A DNA stretch of 64,000 bases from Solibacillus sp. FSL R5-0449 (GCF_037975215.1 NZ_CP150239.1:2642001-2706000); one strand, 5' to 3'. Counted from the stretch's first letter, positions 26,320-36,241 are shown. Numbers and translations: made by a program. Notes: generated by a model from the sequence alone, not told the origin.

Positions 26320-28407
26320 GTGGAAAGAGATACAGAAATGCTGGAACGGATCGCGGCTTTGGAACAGGAAGTACGCTCCTTGAAAACAGAAGTACGGCAT
26401 TTAAAGCAGCATGTGAAAATTGAACAAGTTGAAGTTGCACCTGTCAAAAAAGAACCAGTAAAACCATTTGTCCGGAAAAAACTACCCGTACCAGATACCG
26501 TTGCTGTTCCGAAAGAAGACCCGATTCCCAAAAAGGAAAAGCGGTCACTGGAAGAACTGTTTACTCGTGCATTGCCGCGCATCTTTACCGTCATTTTAGT
26601 GCTCGGTGTCCTTTGGGGCTTGAAACTCGTGAGTGATTACGGATTTTTATCAGACAGCATCAAAATTATTGCCGGCTTTGTATTATCGATCGGTCTTGGC
26701 GCATGTGCCTATTATATGGAGAAAAAGAAAAAAGGATCGCGGGTTGTTGCGTTATCGCTATACGGCGGTGCCTTCATTGTCGGGATTTTAACAACGGCTG
26801 CGGGAGCAATATTATATGACGTGCTCAGTTTATATGTCGCACTCGTTTTTGCACTGATCTACATTGTTTACGGAGTTTTCATCAGCTATGTTAAAGGAAA
26901 TGAAGCATTGACGGCACTCGTTGTGTTTACGTCACTATTACTGCCGTATTTACTGGAATACATGCAGTTTAGCGGAGTGATTATCGGCATTTTCGTCGTG
27001 CTGCTGTTCGCCGTTGTGCAAATCGGGATTTTGAAGCATAAACAGCGCAGAGCCCTTTATATCGGGACCGCCTTTTCAGTTTTAGCACTGGCGGTTGTTT
27101 CGATCTTCCATGATGAACGTCTTATCTTTTTTGCATTTGCGATTATTGCGGTTTTCAGTCTGTTTCTAGTAAGTTTCTTGCGGTTGTATTCTAGCAATAA
27201 TAAATTGCATGCTAGTTTACTATTCACCTTTACGGTCATCATCTTATCATTGATAAACGGAATTCTTCCTAGTGAAGAGACACCGTTACTTATCGCTCTT
27301 GTATTGTTCTTGGCGATTGTAGCTGGTGCTTTATATATCGTATTTAAACGTGCGGACCGACTGATGGTTGATATGTTCGGCACATTGTCGGCTATTGTGC
27401 TGCTGAATATTATTACCCAGCTTAATATTTCAAGTGAAATGTCACTGCTGCTGATGATTGTCGTGGCATTTGGCGGACTGGTCGTTGCGCTAAAGCATGC
27501 GATTGTCTTCATGAAATGGGTTAAGGGTATTACGTTTTCTTTACTCGCCTTTTTCGTTTTAATGTTTTATGAAGTGGAGCCGTTCTTCTCATTAAGGCAT
27601 TTGAACATGGTTCTTGTCATTGCCATGCTTGTCGTTCTTTATAAAGTACTGCTTCAGTATAAAGCTGCACCGGCTGAAGAGAAAAAGAGACTTTTCAAAC
27701 TGGAAGATATTTATCCTTGCCTGCTATATTTAGTTGCTCTGCTCTATGTTTGGAAGCTGGACTGGGCGTATATGCCGCAGCATTATACAACGTTTTTAGC
27801 ATTTAGTGTCATCGCGTTTGCTTTTGCCGCAGTTTTAGTTATTAAACGTGGTATTGTCGGCAAATTTCTGCCTTGGCTTGCTACTGGGGTATACGGATTT
27901 GCGGGACTTGTTTTACTTTCCACTGTATGGGTTGACGACCAGGCAGTTCTTGTCGCAATTATCGTCCGCATTCTTTACTTTGCGATTCTGTGGGCAATTG
28001 TTGCAGATGCTTGGGAACAAGGATGGATTTATAAAAACTACAAAACGTTTTTCAGCCAAAATACAGAGAAATTGACGATTGCCAGTATGATTATTTCGAT
28101 TATATGGATCTTCAGTATTACGAATTTCATGAATTTCCATGATCTCATCAATTGGAGCTCAGCGGTCATTCTAAATACGGTATTCATTTTCATCATCGCC
28201 TGCTTCTCGCTGTTCCTTGCAGCAAAACGCAGCTATTCGAATTTGAAAATGGTCGGTATTGGCTTACTGTTCTTCGGAATTATTAAAATGATTTTCTTCG
28301 ATTTATCCGAGCTCGACATTCTGATTCGTTCGATTTCATTCATCATTATCGGGGCAATCGGACTTGTCATTTCAAACAAGCTTCTCGGAAAAGGAAAAGA
28401 CGAATAG
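26320..28407 (+). CDS. DUF2339 domain membrane protein
   Basis: A 695-residue protein. The first 45 residues form a short coiled coil (AALEQEVRSLKTEVRHLKQH), residues 45-85 are a Lys/Pro-rich linker, and the rest has about 18 membrane segments of the DUF2339 family. Family function is unknown; members are large polytopic proteins in many bacteria. The GTG start follows AAAGAGGTGATT. Single gene with its own terminator. Confidence 0.85.
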   Translation: MERDTEMLERIAALEQEVRSLKTEVRHLKQHVKIEQVEVAPVKKEPVKPFVRKKLPVPDTVAVPKEDPIPKKEKRSLEELFTRALPRIFTVILVLGVLWGLKLVSDYGFLSDSIKIIAGFVLSIGLGACAYYMEKKKKGSRVVALSLYGGAFIVGILTTAAGAILYDVLSLYVALVFALIYIVYGVFISYVKGNEALTALVVFTSLLLPYLLEYMQFSGVIIGIFVVLLFAVVQIGILKHKQRRALYIGTAFSVLALAVVSIFHDERLIFFAFAIIAVFSLFLVSFLRLYSSNNKLHASLLFTFTVIILSLINGILPSEETPLLIALVLFLAIVAGALYIVFKRADRLMVDMFGTLSAIVLLNIITQLNISSEMSLLLMIVVAFGGLVVALKHAIVFMKWVKGITFSLLAFFVLMFYEVEPFFSLRHLNMVLVIAMLVVLYKVLLQYKAAPAEEKKRLFKLEDIYPCLLYLVALLYVWKLDWAYMPQHYTTFLAFSVIAFAFAAVLVIKRGIVGKFLPWLATGVYGFAGLVLLSTVWVDDQAVLVAIIVRILYFAILWAIVADAWEQGWIYKNYKTFFSQNTEKLTIASMIISIIWIFSITNFMNFHDLINWSSAVILNTVFIFIIACFSLFLAAKRSYSNLKMVGIGLLFFGIIKMIFFDLSELDILIRSISFIIIGAIGLVISNKLLGKGKDE

Positions 28408-28420
28408 AATTGTTAGTTTA

Positions 28421-28455
28421 AATAGTCTGGGCGATTGTGCTCAGGCTATTTTTCA
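28421..28455 (+). terminator. Rho-independent terminator of the DUF2339 gene
   Basis: Imperfect stem AATAGTCTGGGC/GCTCAGGCTATT with a short loop and a T run, 13 bp after the stop codon. Confidence 0.75.
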
Positions 28456-28521
28456 TTTCAACCCGTCGAAATGAAAATGGCATTATGTTATATTTAGTGT
28501 ATTATTACACGAGGTGATTCG

Positions 28522-28977
28522 ATGGATCGAGATTTTATCATACAAATAACATCGGAAAGTTTGAAACTTATCCGTACTGAAAATAATTATACGCAAGATA
28601 AAATGGCCGAAATTTTGGGCATTTCTAAAAAGACACTCGTACAGATTGAAAAAGAACGCACATATGCTAACTGGACAACGACGATTGCAATCTGTGCCCT
28701 GTTCCGTCACAGTGAAACATTGCAAAACCGCATTGGCGGCGATCCGATGGAAGTCATCGAGCTTACCGCCCATAATGTCATCATTACCCCACGTGAAAAA
28801 ACGATGGGTGGTTATATATGGTGGAAGAACATTGATGAATATAAAAATCACCGTCTTCAGCAAAATCTGTTAAGTAAGCATTACCGCATTTTGGACGATG
28901 AAAACTATCGAATCATCAGTACATTTGAGGAAGCTGTCGTAATGGAAAAATGGCAAGCGATAAAATCCATTATTTAA
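28522..28977 (+). CDS. XRE family helix-turn-helix regulator
   Basis: A 151-residue protein with an N-terminal helix-turn-helix (TQDKMAEILGISKKTLVQIE) and a C-terminal domain of about 90 residues (ITPREKTMGGYIWWKNIDEY, HYRILDDENYRIISTFEEAV). GAGGTGA lies before ATG. The C-terminal part looks like a small ligand- or dimerisation domain, not recognised. Its target is unknown; it stands alone between two terminators. Confidence 0.8.
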   Translation: MDRDFIIQITSESLKLIRTENNYTQDKMAEILGISKKTLVQIEKERTYANWTTTIAICALFRHSETLQNRIGGDPMEVIELTAHNVIITPREKTMGGYIWWKNIDEYKNHRLQQNLLSKHYRILDDENYRIISTFEEAVVMEKWQAIKSII

Positions 28978-28996
28978 CTAAAATATTTTGAGACTG

Positions 28997-29036
28997 TCCT
29001 GCTGATTGGAATTTCACTTGTCAGCAGGATTTTTTA
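28997..29036 (+). terminator. Rho-independent terminator of the XRE gene
   Basis: TCCTGCTGA/TCAGCAGGA stem with a 15-base loop and six T. Confidence 0.92.
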
Positions 29037-29172
29037 TTGTACCCGCTAATGATTTATTTCGGATGAACCCCCCTTAAAATAATTTCCTGTAAATAAACTC
29101 CCCCTCCCCTGTAAATAAACTTCGAATTTCGGGTATATTTGATTAAACGAATCTTTTAAGGATGTGTGTACT

Positions 29173-30345
29173 TTGTGGAAAGAAATTTATGCGGATTTAC
29201 ATATACATATTGGGCGTACTTATAAAGGACGGGCAGTCAAAATTACAGGAAGTAAAAACTTGACCCTGACAAATATATTGGAAACCGCTACATCTAGAAA
29301 AGGATTGGATTTAATCGGCATTATCGATTGTCATTCACCGGAAGTCATCGAAGAAGTTGAACAGCTTCTACAAGAACAAAAAGCGACAGAATTGGCGGAA
29401 GGCGGCATTTGTTATAAAAATACGACCCTCATTTTAGGAACGGAAATCGAGATTAATGATGTGAATTGTCATGGACCGATCCATGTTCTTTGTTATATCC
29501 CAACACTTACGAAGATGAAGGAGTTTTCCGGCTGGCTCCAGCTTCATCAGAAAAATATTCATTTGAGCACACAGCGGACACGTCTTGATGCCCGGACACT
29601 GCAGGAAAAGGTCCGTGAACTTGGCGGGCTGTTTATACCGGCCCATGTATTTACCCCGTTTAAAAGTCTTTTTGGGAAAGGTGTTAAAAGCAGCTTAACG
29701 GAAGTATTTGATCCGAATCTGATTGATGGAATCGAACTTGGTTTAAGTTCGGACACGATGATGGTTAAGGGAATCAGTGAATTGGCCCCGTATAGTTTTG
29801 TGACTAATTCGGATGCACATTCTTTAGGAAAGCTTGCCCGTGAATATCAGAAAATCCGGGTAATAGATGCTAATTTTGAAGAGCTGAGAAAAGCGCTCCA
29901 TCAAATTGAAGGCAGACAAATCATCGCCAATTATGGACTCAATCCCCTTCTCGGCAAATATCATGAAACGGTATGTGCCAACTGCGGTGAACAATTAATA
30001 GAAGAAGGTCATAGCCGCTGCCCTCATTGCGGAAAAGAACAGCTGATCAAAGGCGTTGCAAAAAGAATTGTGGAATTAACGGATAACCCGCAGCTTGAAA
30101 TTAGCAGACCTCCGTATATTCATCAAGTTCCACTCGACTTCATTCCGGGTATCGGATCGAAAACAATCGATAAGATGCTGGATGCGTTTGGAACCGAGAT
30201 GAATATTTTGCATGAGGCTTCATTGGAAGAATTGAAAAACGTCATTCCCGAAAAACTCGCAGTGCTGATCGACTTATCGAGAAAAGGAAAAATTGCCATA
30301 ACCGGGGGTGGTGGTGGAGTTTACGGGAAAATTGATACGAATTGA
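29173..30345 (+). CDS. Endonuclease Q-like PHP-domain DNA repair nuclease
   Basis: About 390 residues. The N-terminal PHP domain has metal ligands in YADLHIHIGRTYKGR, IIDCHSPEV and TNSDAHSLG; a four-cysteine zinc site follows (CANCGEQ and CPHCGKEQ), then a helix-hairpin-helix (IPGIGSKTIDKML). This is the layout of endonuclease Q, which cuts 5' of uracil, hypoxanthine and other deaminated bases; it is best known from Thermococcales but occurs in some Bacillales. The start is uncertain: GTG 29164 is one base from AAGGA, so TTG 29173 is preferred. Single gene. Confidence 0.82.
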   Translation: MWKEIYADLHIHIGRTYKGRAVKITGSKNLTLTNILETATSRKGLDLIGIIDCHSPEVIEEVEQLLQEQKATELAEGGICYKNTTLILGTEIEINDVNCHGPIHVLCYIPTLTKMKEFSGWLQLHQKNIHLSTQRTRLDARTLQEKVRELGGLFIPAHVFTPFKSLFGKGVKSSLTEVFDPNLIDGIELGLSSDTMMVKGISELAPYSFVTNSDAHSLGKLAREYQKIRVIDANFEELRKALHQIEGRQIIANYGLNPLLGKYHETVCANCGEQLIEEGHSRCPHCGKEQLIKGVAKRIVELTDNPQLEISRPPYIHQVPLDFIPGIGSKTIDKMLDAFGTEMNILHEASLEELKNVIPEKLAVLIDLSRKGKIAITGGGGGVYGKIDTN

Positions 30346-30467
30346 TTTGATTAACGATTTAACATTAAAATTCTTTCTGCTTTTTAAATCATCATATTCG
30401 TACACTCTACTAAGTTATAGTATACTGAGTTGATAGTAATTTTATATAAAGGCAGGGTAGGAACATA

Positions 30468-33173
30468 ATGAAGATTAAACGTAAATTGGGCATTGGCTTC
30501 AAAATTACGAGTGGATATATTATTTTAATAGTATGTTTAATCGTTGCGGTGCTTGTCTTAAATAACCAAATAACAAGTTTACAAAAAGAACGAAACGGAA
30601 TCATTAAATATGATTCTCAAATGCGTATGATGTCAAATAATCTGGAACGCCAAATTCTTAATATGGAATCCTCCTTACATCGCTATTTAATAACAGTCGA
30701 TGAAACGCATTTAAATAAATATAATGAAGAAATCGCAACATGGAAAGCATCCTATGATGAGTTAAACACCATTGTTAATAGCTTTTCAAGCGGTCAGCAA
30801 CAGCTGGAAGTAGTTCATAGCGGTATCGAAGATTGGATTCAAAATATCGGACAACCTCTAATGAACGCAATAGTTGCTAATGATAATGAAGAAATCCTTT
30901 CCATGTTCAACGGTACACAAAGCAGCATGGCCATTAGTGAATTGCAGCAGGATTTCACCGCTTTCCGTACGTTTGAAACAGAAGCGATTCAAGCAAAAGT
31001 TACAGAGCTTAATGATCAAAACACGGCATTAACTTATAGTCTTTTTGCAATTTTAACGCTAATTGCGACAGTAACGATCGTTATTTTCACAATTATTTCA
31101 CGTAATATTGCCGGGTCGATCAACGAAGTAACAGAAGCGATCCAGGATATGAATGCTTCTGACGGTAAAGTACGAAAACGTATTACTGCCAAAACGAACG
31201 ATGAAGTGCAAGATCTCGTACTGGCAACGAATTCACTTCTTACGACAATGGAAAACCGTCAGTGGTACCAAACGAACTTGGCCGAAGTTGTAACAGCCTA
31301 CCAAGGTGTCGATACACTTGATGAATTGGGCGACGTATTACTGAAATCGTTGACGACTCGTACCCATTCGGTATACGGTGCATTTTTCATTCAGGATATT
31401 CGCAACCGTAACAAGTTCAATAAAATTTCTGCCTTCGCGGAAACTGGCGATGATGTAGGTCGTGACAGCTTCGAGGTTGGACAAGGCTTCATCGGTCAGA
31501 GTGTAAAAGAAAAACGTGTATTAAGCTATGACAACAAAGATAACAGCTTCCACTACTTGGAAACATCACTTGGAAATATTCCGATATCGAACGGTATTAT
31601 CGTTCCTGTACTTTTCGGAAAAGAAGTTGTCGCTGTTTTTGAATTAGCTTCACTTAAGCCTTATAGCCAACAGCATCGTGATCTTATTAAAGAAGTTGTT
31701 GTACATTTAGGTGTAACGATTAACAGTATTATTGGTCGTATGGAAGTTGTTCGTCTATTAAATGAGTCACAGGCAATGACAGAAGAATTGCAAGTTCAGT
31801 CAGAAGAGCTTCAAACACAATCTGAAGAACTGAAAATGCAAACTGAAGAATTGACTACGATTAATGAACGTTTAGAAGAACGTACACGTGATGCGGAACA
31901 GAAAACGCATGAACTGGAAAAAGTACAGGTTGAGTTAAGACAGAGTGCAGAACAGCTGCGTCAAAGCTCAAATTACAAATCCGAGTTCCTTGCGAATATG
32001 TCCCATGAATTGCGTACACCGCTGAACAGTATTTTAATCTTGTCTGAAATGTTGGCGGAAAACCATGAACATCATTTATCTGAAGATGAATTGGAATATG
32101 CAAAAGTAATCCATGATTCAGGTGAAGATTTGCTGAACCTGATTAATGACATTCTGGATCTATCAAAAGTTGAAGCCGGAAAAATGGATTTATGGTTCAG
32201 AGAGATGGATGTATATGAAATTCCACAGCATATTCAAAGTTTATTCCAGCCTGTAGCGAACCAAAAAGGCCTGGAATTATCTGTGGAAGTTGCAAACGAT
32301 CTTGCTGAAATTTTCCATACGGATGTAAAACGATTCCATCAAGTATTAAATAATCTGCTTTCCAATGCACTGAAGTTTACTGAGGAAGGTTCGGTAACGG
32401 TGAAGGTGGATAAAGCACGTCTAACACCTGACATGAGACACCTTAGCGACACATGGATTGCAGTTAGTGTGACAGATACAGGTATCGGTATTCCGAAAAA
32501 CAAACAAAGCCTTGTCTTTGAATCGTTCCAGCAAGCGGACGGCGCAACTGTTCGCAAATATGGCGGAACTGGCTTAGGTCTATCGATTTGCCGTGAAGTT
32601 ACAAAACTTCTTGGTGGCTGGATTACATTATCAAGTACTGAAGGTAAAGGCAGTACGTTTACAGTTTACTTGCCAAGCTTACCTGAAGGGAATGCTGTAC
32701 ATTCGAGCATTGCTGAACAGGAAGCGGTTTATACAGAAGAGACTCCTGCGTTTCCAATGGGGGAACCTAAATCAATATTTGAAGATAAGCATATTTTGAT
32801 TGTTGATGATGATTACCGTAATATTTATGCGCTTCGTCAAGCATTGGAGCATAAAGGTGTTCACATTATAGAAGCTTCTAATGGTGTGGAATGTCTGAAC
32901 ATTTTACAGACGGCGACACGCGTGGATGCTGTTCTGATGGATATTATGATGCCTGAAATGGACGGTTACGAAGCAATGGAGCGCATCCGTAAAGATTTAC
33001 AATTACATGAGCTGCCGATTATTGCATTAACAGCAAAAGCGATGAAACAAGACCAAGATCGTGCATTTGAAGCAGGGGCTTCCGATTATATAAGCAAGCC
33101 TCTAAACTTGGAACAACTATTCTCCGTACTAACGGTATGGCTCACAAGTGGGGAACGTTTACGAAATGTATAG
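30468..33173 (+). CDS. rsbK: Hybrid sensor kinase RsbK (CHASE3-HAMP-GAF-HisKA-HATPase-REC)
   Basis: A 901-residue membrane kinase. Order: membrane segment near 12-31, CHASE3 sensor about 35-180, second membrane segment 183-205, HAMP, GAF (270-420), a coiled coil with repeats of EELQ/KxQ (430-490), HisKA with His513 in MSHELRTPLN, ATPase with NNLLSNALKF, DTGIGIP and GGTGLGLS, and a receiver with Asp825 in LMDIMMPEMDGY. Followed with overlap by a CheR-type methyltransferase and facing a receiver-PP2C gene, this is the arrangement known from B. cereus rsbK-rsbM-rsbY, which feeds stress signals to sigma-B. The sigB operon itself is not in the window. Confidence 0.85.
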   Translation: MKIKRKLGIGFKITSGYIILIVCLIVAVLVLNNQITSLQKERNGIIKYDSQMRMMSNNLERQILNMESSLHRYLITVDETHLNKYNEEIATWKASYDELNTIVNSFSSGQQQLEVVHSGIEDWIQNIGQPLMNAIVANDNEEILSMFNGTQSSMAISELQQDFTAFRTFETEAIQAKVTELNDQNTALTYSLFAILTLIATVTIVIFTIISRNIAGSINEVTEAIQDMNASDGKVRKRITAKTNDEVQDLVLATNSLLTTMENRQWYQTNLAEVVTAYQGVDTLDELGDVLLKSLTTRTHSVYGAFFIQDIRNRNKFNKISAFAETGDDVGRDSFEVGQGFIGQSVKEKRVLSYDNKDNSFHYLETSLGNIPISNGIIVPVLFGKEVVAVFELASLKPYSQQHRDLIKEVVVHLGVTINSIIGRMEVVRLLNESQAMTEELQVQSEELQTQSEELKMQTEELTTINERLEERTRDAEQKTHELEKVQVELRQSAEQLRQSSNYKSEFLANMSHELRTPLNSILILSEMLAENHEHHLSEDELEYAKVIHDSGEDLLNLINDILDLSKVEAGKMDLWFREMDVYEIPQHIQSLFQPVANQKGLELSVEVANDLAEIFHTDVKRFHQVLNNLLSNALKFTEEGSVTVKVDKARLTPDMRHLSDTWIAVSVTDTGIGIPKNKQSLVFESFQQADGATVRKYGGTGLGLSICREVTKLLGGWITLSSTEGKGSTFTVYLPSLPEGNAVHSSIAEQEAVYTEETPAFPMGEPKSIFEDKHILIVDDDYRNIYALRQALEHKGVHIIEASNGVECLNILQTATRVDAVLMDIMMPEMDGYEAMERIRKDLQLHELPIIALTAKAMKQDQDRAFEAGASDYISKPLNLEQLFSVLTVWLTSGERLRNV

Positions 33174-33981
33174 AAAGAAGTTAGAAATACGCTTGTTATT
33201 AGAAGCGATTTACTCATTATCTGGATATGATTTCCGAAAGTATAATCAACAATCAATACTACGACGCATTGAACATCGCATGCGGCTTAACAATTTTTCT
33301 TCAATCTCTCAATTAACCGAAGCGGTTATTTACGATAAAGAGTTATTGAAAGTGCTGCTTAATGACTTTTCGATTAATGTAACAGAAATGTTCCGGGACC
33401 CCTCGTTTTTCAGGGCGTTCCGGGAAGAGATTATTCCGCAACTGAAACAGCTTGATAAAATTCGGATATGGCATGCGGGCTGTGCAACAGGCGAAGAGGT
33501 TTATTCAATGGCTATCATGCTGCATGAAGAAGGTCTGCTGGATCGTACGATGATGTATGCGACCGATATGAACGAAGATGTGCTGAAAAAGGCACAGCAT
33601 GGGGCCTTCCCTCTTCATAAAATGCAAGCCTATACGAAGAATTATATTTTAGCTGGCGGGACAGAAAGCTTTTCCCAATACTATAAAACAGATGACAGCT
33701 TTGCTTCTTTCCATCCTTGCTTAAGGGAAAATATCATGTTTGCCCAGCACAATCTGGCTACAGATAAATCGTTTCAGGAATTTGATGTGATCATCTGCCG
33801 TAATGTGCTCATTTATTTTACACCTGAGCTGCAGCATGAAGTGCATCATCTCTTTTACGATAGCTTAACAAGAAGCGGATATCTGGGATTAGGCGATAAA
33901 GAAACATTGCAGTTTACGCCGCTCGTATCCAAATACCGCACCGTTAACGCAACGGAACGCATCTATCAAAAAAGATTTTAG
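33166..33981 (+). CDS. rsbM: CheR-type methyltransferase RsbM
   Basis: A 271-residue SAM-dependent methyltransferase of the CheR family, with all family motifs: FDSINVTEMFRDPSFFRAF-like region (FSINVTEMFRDP), the SAM loop IWHAGCATGEEVYSMAI, ATDMNEDVLKKA and FDVIICRNVLIYF. ATG 33166 overlaps the kinase stop by 8 bp, so it is coupled to rsbK. In B. cereus the equivalent RsbM methylates the kinase RsbK and keeps it quiet. No flagellar or chemoreceptor methylation partner is adjacent, which favours that role over CheR of chemotaxis, although two chemoreceptors occur 15-20 kb away. Confidence 0.83.
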   Translation: MYRKKLEIRLLLEAIYSLSGYDFRKYNQQSILRRIEHRMRLNNFSSISQLTEAVIYDKELLKVLLNDFSINVTEMFRDPSFFRAFREEIIPQLKQLDKIRIWHAGCATGEEVYSMAIMLHEEGLLDRTMMYATDMNEDVLKKAQHGAFPLHKMQAYTKNYILAGGTESFSQYYKTDDSFASFHPCLRENIMFAQHNLATDKSFQEFDVIICRNVLIYFTPELQHEVHHLFYDSLTRSGYLGLGDKETLQFTPLVSKYRTVNATERIYQKRF

Positions 33982-33993
33982 CATTGAATAAGC

Positions 33994-34033
33994 AAAAAAA
34001 TGGTACATCTATTACGGATGTGCCATTTTTTAT
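33994..34033 (+). terminator. Terminator of the rsbK-rsbM operon
   Basis: AAAAAATGGTACATC and GATGTGCCATTTTTT pair around a 7-base loop, with one mismatch and a T tail. Confidence 0.88.
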
Positions 34034-34052
34034 TTTGGATGAGATGAAACAG

Positions 34053-34090
34053 CAAAAAACTCAATCTTTCTACAAGAGAAAAATTGAGTT
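34053..34090 (-). terminator. Terminator of rsbY
   Basis: On the minus strand AACTCAAT/ATTGAGTT with a 17-base loop followed by six T. It faces the rsbM terminator. Confidence 0.82.
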
Positions 34091-34110
34091 CTTATATTTA
34101 AATCCGTTTA

Positions 34111-35247
34111 TTAACTATTGGCACGCAATAATAGAACACACATATCATCCGGCTGATTATGCTGCTGTTCGCCTTTCACTAAATAATCGATCGGTGAAAT
34201 GTCCGTCGACCAGTGGGTACTCGCAATTTTACTCAACTCTTTATCAGACTCCAGCTCACACGGACCCATCGCTTCCAATACCCCATCTGTAAAGAGAACA
34301 ATTTGAATAGACGAATCATATGGAATAATCGCCTTCTCAATTTTGATATCTTCAACAAATCCTACCGCATAGCTTGTCGACGTAATCGGTACCGTCTTTT
34401 CGCCATCAACTAAAGCATAGCCATTTGGATGACCGGCATTGACATATTCTACTGTCTTTTTCTTCGTGTCGATAATAAAATACACGCCGGTAAAATAATA
34501 CAATATATTTTCTTTTTCATTTTGCAGTAAATTCATATATCGATTCAACTCAGCTATAACAAGCTTAGGGTCTGTCAGCTTTTTAATGGCCTCACGCAAA
34601 ACAGAGGAAATATACATACAAACAAGCGATGCAGAGACACCATGCCCCATCATATCCAATAACATGACAGCATAGCGGTCTTCATCGAGCTTGTCCCAAT
34701 AATATAAATCGCCTGCCAGATTCGACGATGGCAAATAAGAAGCGGTAATCGAAATATTCGGTTCATGAACAGGTGGGCTTAAAAGGCTTTGTTGGACACG
34801 GGCTGCCAGATCCAACTCTCTTTGGATAATCTTTTCCTGATTTGTATGCCAGTCCAGTTCTTTTTTCAGCCTTTTCCCGACACGGATACGGGCTAATAAC
34901 TCTATTCGATTAATTGGTTTTGTTATGTAATCAATGCCGCCAACATCTAAAGCTTCCGACAACTTCACCTTGTCTTCAAGTGCAGTGACGAAAATCACCT
35001 GGATATCTTTCCATTGAGGATTTTGTTTTAAAATACGACAAGCTTCAATTCCGTCCATCTCTGGCATCATAACATCCAATAAAATAACATTAATGTCATA
35101 GCACTTAGGAGCATTGGATGGATCTAGGTAGTCAAACATTTCTTTTGCAGATTGTACGGAAACAAACTTCTCATAACCATCACTTTTCAATATTTTTTCA
35201 ATAACGAAGAGGTTAACTTGGTTATCGTCTACAACAAGAATGGTCAT
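34111..35247 (-). CDS. rsbY: Receiver-PP2C phosphatase RsbY
   Basis: A 378-residue fusion of a receiver domain (residues 1-125; phospho-acceptor Asp in VILLDVMMPEMDG, Lys in YITKPINRIE) and a SpoIIE/RsbU-type PP2C phosphatase (170-375; LAGDLYYWDKLDEDRYAVML, DMMGHGVSASLV). A short coiled linker (ERELDLAARVQQ-like) joins them. In B. cereus the equivalent RsbY, when phosphorylated by RsbK, dephosphorylates the anti-anti-sigma factor RsbV, freeing sigma-B. It converges on rsbK-rsbM, as in that species. sigB, rsbV and rsbW must lie elsewhere. Confidence 0.86.
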   Translation of the reverse strand: MTILVVDDNQVNLFVIEKILKSDGYEKFVSVQSAKEMFDYLDPSNAPKCYDINVILLDVMMPEMDGIEACRILKQNPQWKDIQVIFVTALEDKVKLSEALDVGGIDYITKPINRIELLARIRVGKRLKKELDWHTNQEKIIQRELDLAARVQQSLLSPPVHEPNISITASYLPSSNLAGDLYYWDKLDEDRYAVMLLDMMGHGVSASLVCMYISSVLREAIKKLTDPKLVIAELNRYMNLLQNEKENILYYFTGVYFIIDTKKKTVEYVNAGHPNGYALVDGEKTVPITSTSYAVGFVEDIKIEKAIIPYDSSIQIVLFTDGVLEAMGPCELESDKELSKIASTHWSTDISPIDYLVKGEQQHNQPDDMCVLLLRANS

Positions 35248-35713
35248 TACATCAACTTCTCTCTATTTTTTTAGATAAAGCATTAAATTCATTGCCCGTT
35301 CTACATAATTATACAGAAAACAACAGGTAAAAGAAATGCGGAGGCTTTCATGTTACAATTTCAGTCTATTAGTCTTATACGCTTAGCATCATTCATATAA
35401 AAATAAAGGATTAATAGACTTGTTCCGGAAAAATGCTACACGATTTTTTCTGCCTGAGGGGCAATATTTAATTGCGAATAATTTATTAAAAATTATCCTC
35501 ATATATGTTTCCCACAAAAGAGGGATGGGTAAACATATAAGTTATGTTTTTTTTGAGAAATTTTGCATAGACTCTACTTTATTGGGAAAAGTGGTAGTAA
35601 ACAAGATAAATAATACGCGGGCATCACGCTACACTGTATAATCTTATCTATTGCATTTGTAAGAGTATACATATTATGATGAGCATATTATTTAATGAAA
35701 AGGATTCGATCTG
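35248..35713. other. 467-bp intergenic region
   Basis: AT-rich gap between rsbY (leftward) and the UPF0316 gene (rightward). A TATAAT at 35637-35642 could be a -10 box for the UPF0316 gene but has no clear -35. A 73-codon open frame exists here with a TTG start and no ribosome site; I do not consider it a gene. No sigma-B consensus promoter was identified. Confidence 0.5.
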
Positions 35714-36241
35714 ATGAAAGAAATTTTGCTTATACTATTATTGCAGCTACTTTACGTTCCTTTATTCACACTGCGTACTATCTTTTTAGTTAAAAATATT
35801 ACAACGCTCGCTTCCATAATCGGGATCGTTGAAATGCTCATCTATGTGTTTGGTCTGTCTCTCGTTTTCAGCGGAGACCAAGGTTTTCTTGCAATGGTCG
35901 TTTATGCGGTCGGTTTTGGTCTAGGGATTATTATCGGGACGCGCATCGAGCAAAAGCTTGCGATTGGCTATATTTATGTAACGATCAATACGCAAAACCG
36001 TAATGACGAGCTGATCCAGGTTATACGTAATGAAGGATTTGCGTTAACGACATACGTTGGTGAAGGCCGTGACAGCCAGCGCTATAAATATGAAATTTTA
36101 ACAAAACGAAACCGTGAAAAGGAATTATTTATGCTTGTTCAGCATCATGAGCCATCCGCATTCATTATTTCCTATGAACCGAAATCTTTTAAAGGCGGCT
36201 TCTTAGTAAAACGAATGAAGCAGCATAAGAAATATAAATAA
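35714..36241 (+). CDS. UPF0316/DUF2179 membrane protein (YebE type)
   Basis: A 175-residue protein with three N-terminal membrane segments and a C-terminal DUF2179 domain (about 95-165) of the YebE/UPF0316 family. The DUF2179 part (RNDELIQVIRNEGFALTTYV, KYEILTKRNREKELFMLV) resembles the soluble domains of YitT-type proteins. AAAAGGA precedes ATG. Function of the family is unknown. Single gene ending in a bidirectional terminator. Confidence 0.88.
   Translation: MKEILLILLLQLLYVPLFTLRTIFLVKNITTLASIIGIVEMLIYVFGLSLVFSGDQGFLAMVVYAVGFGLGIIIGTRIEQKLAIGYIYVTINTQNRNDELIQVIRNEGFALTTYVGEGRDSQRYKYEILTKRNREKELFMLVQHHEPSAFIISYEPKSFKGGFLVKRMKQHKKYK

Noticed and set aside
35248-35400. Sigma-B promoter upstream of rsbY
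   Set aside because: A GTTTTC and GGGCAA pair is present but 18 bp apart, too far for a sigma-B promoter.
35420-35641. 73-codon frame in the gap before the UPF0316 gene
   Set aside because: TTG start without ribosome site, no family features and composition like non-coding DNA.
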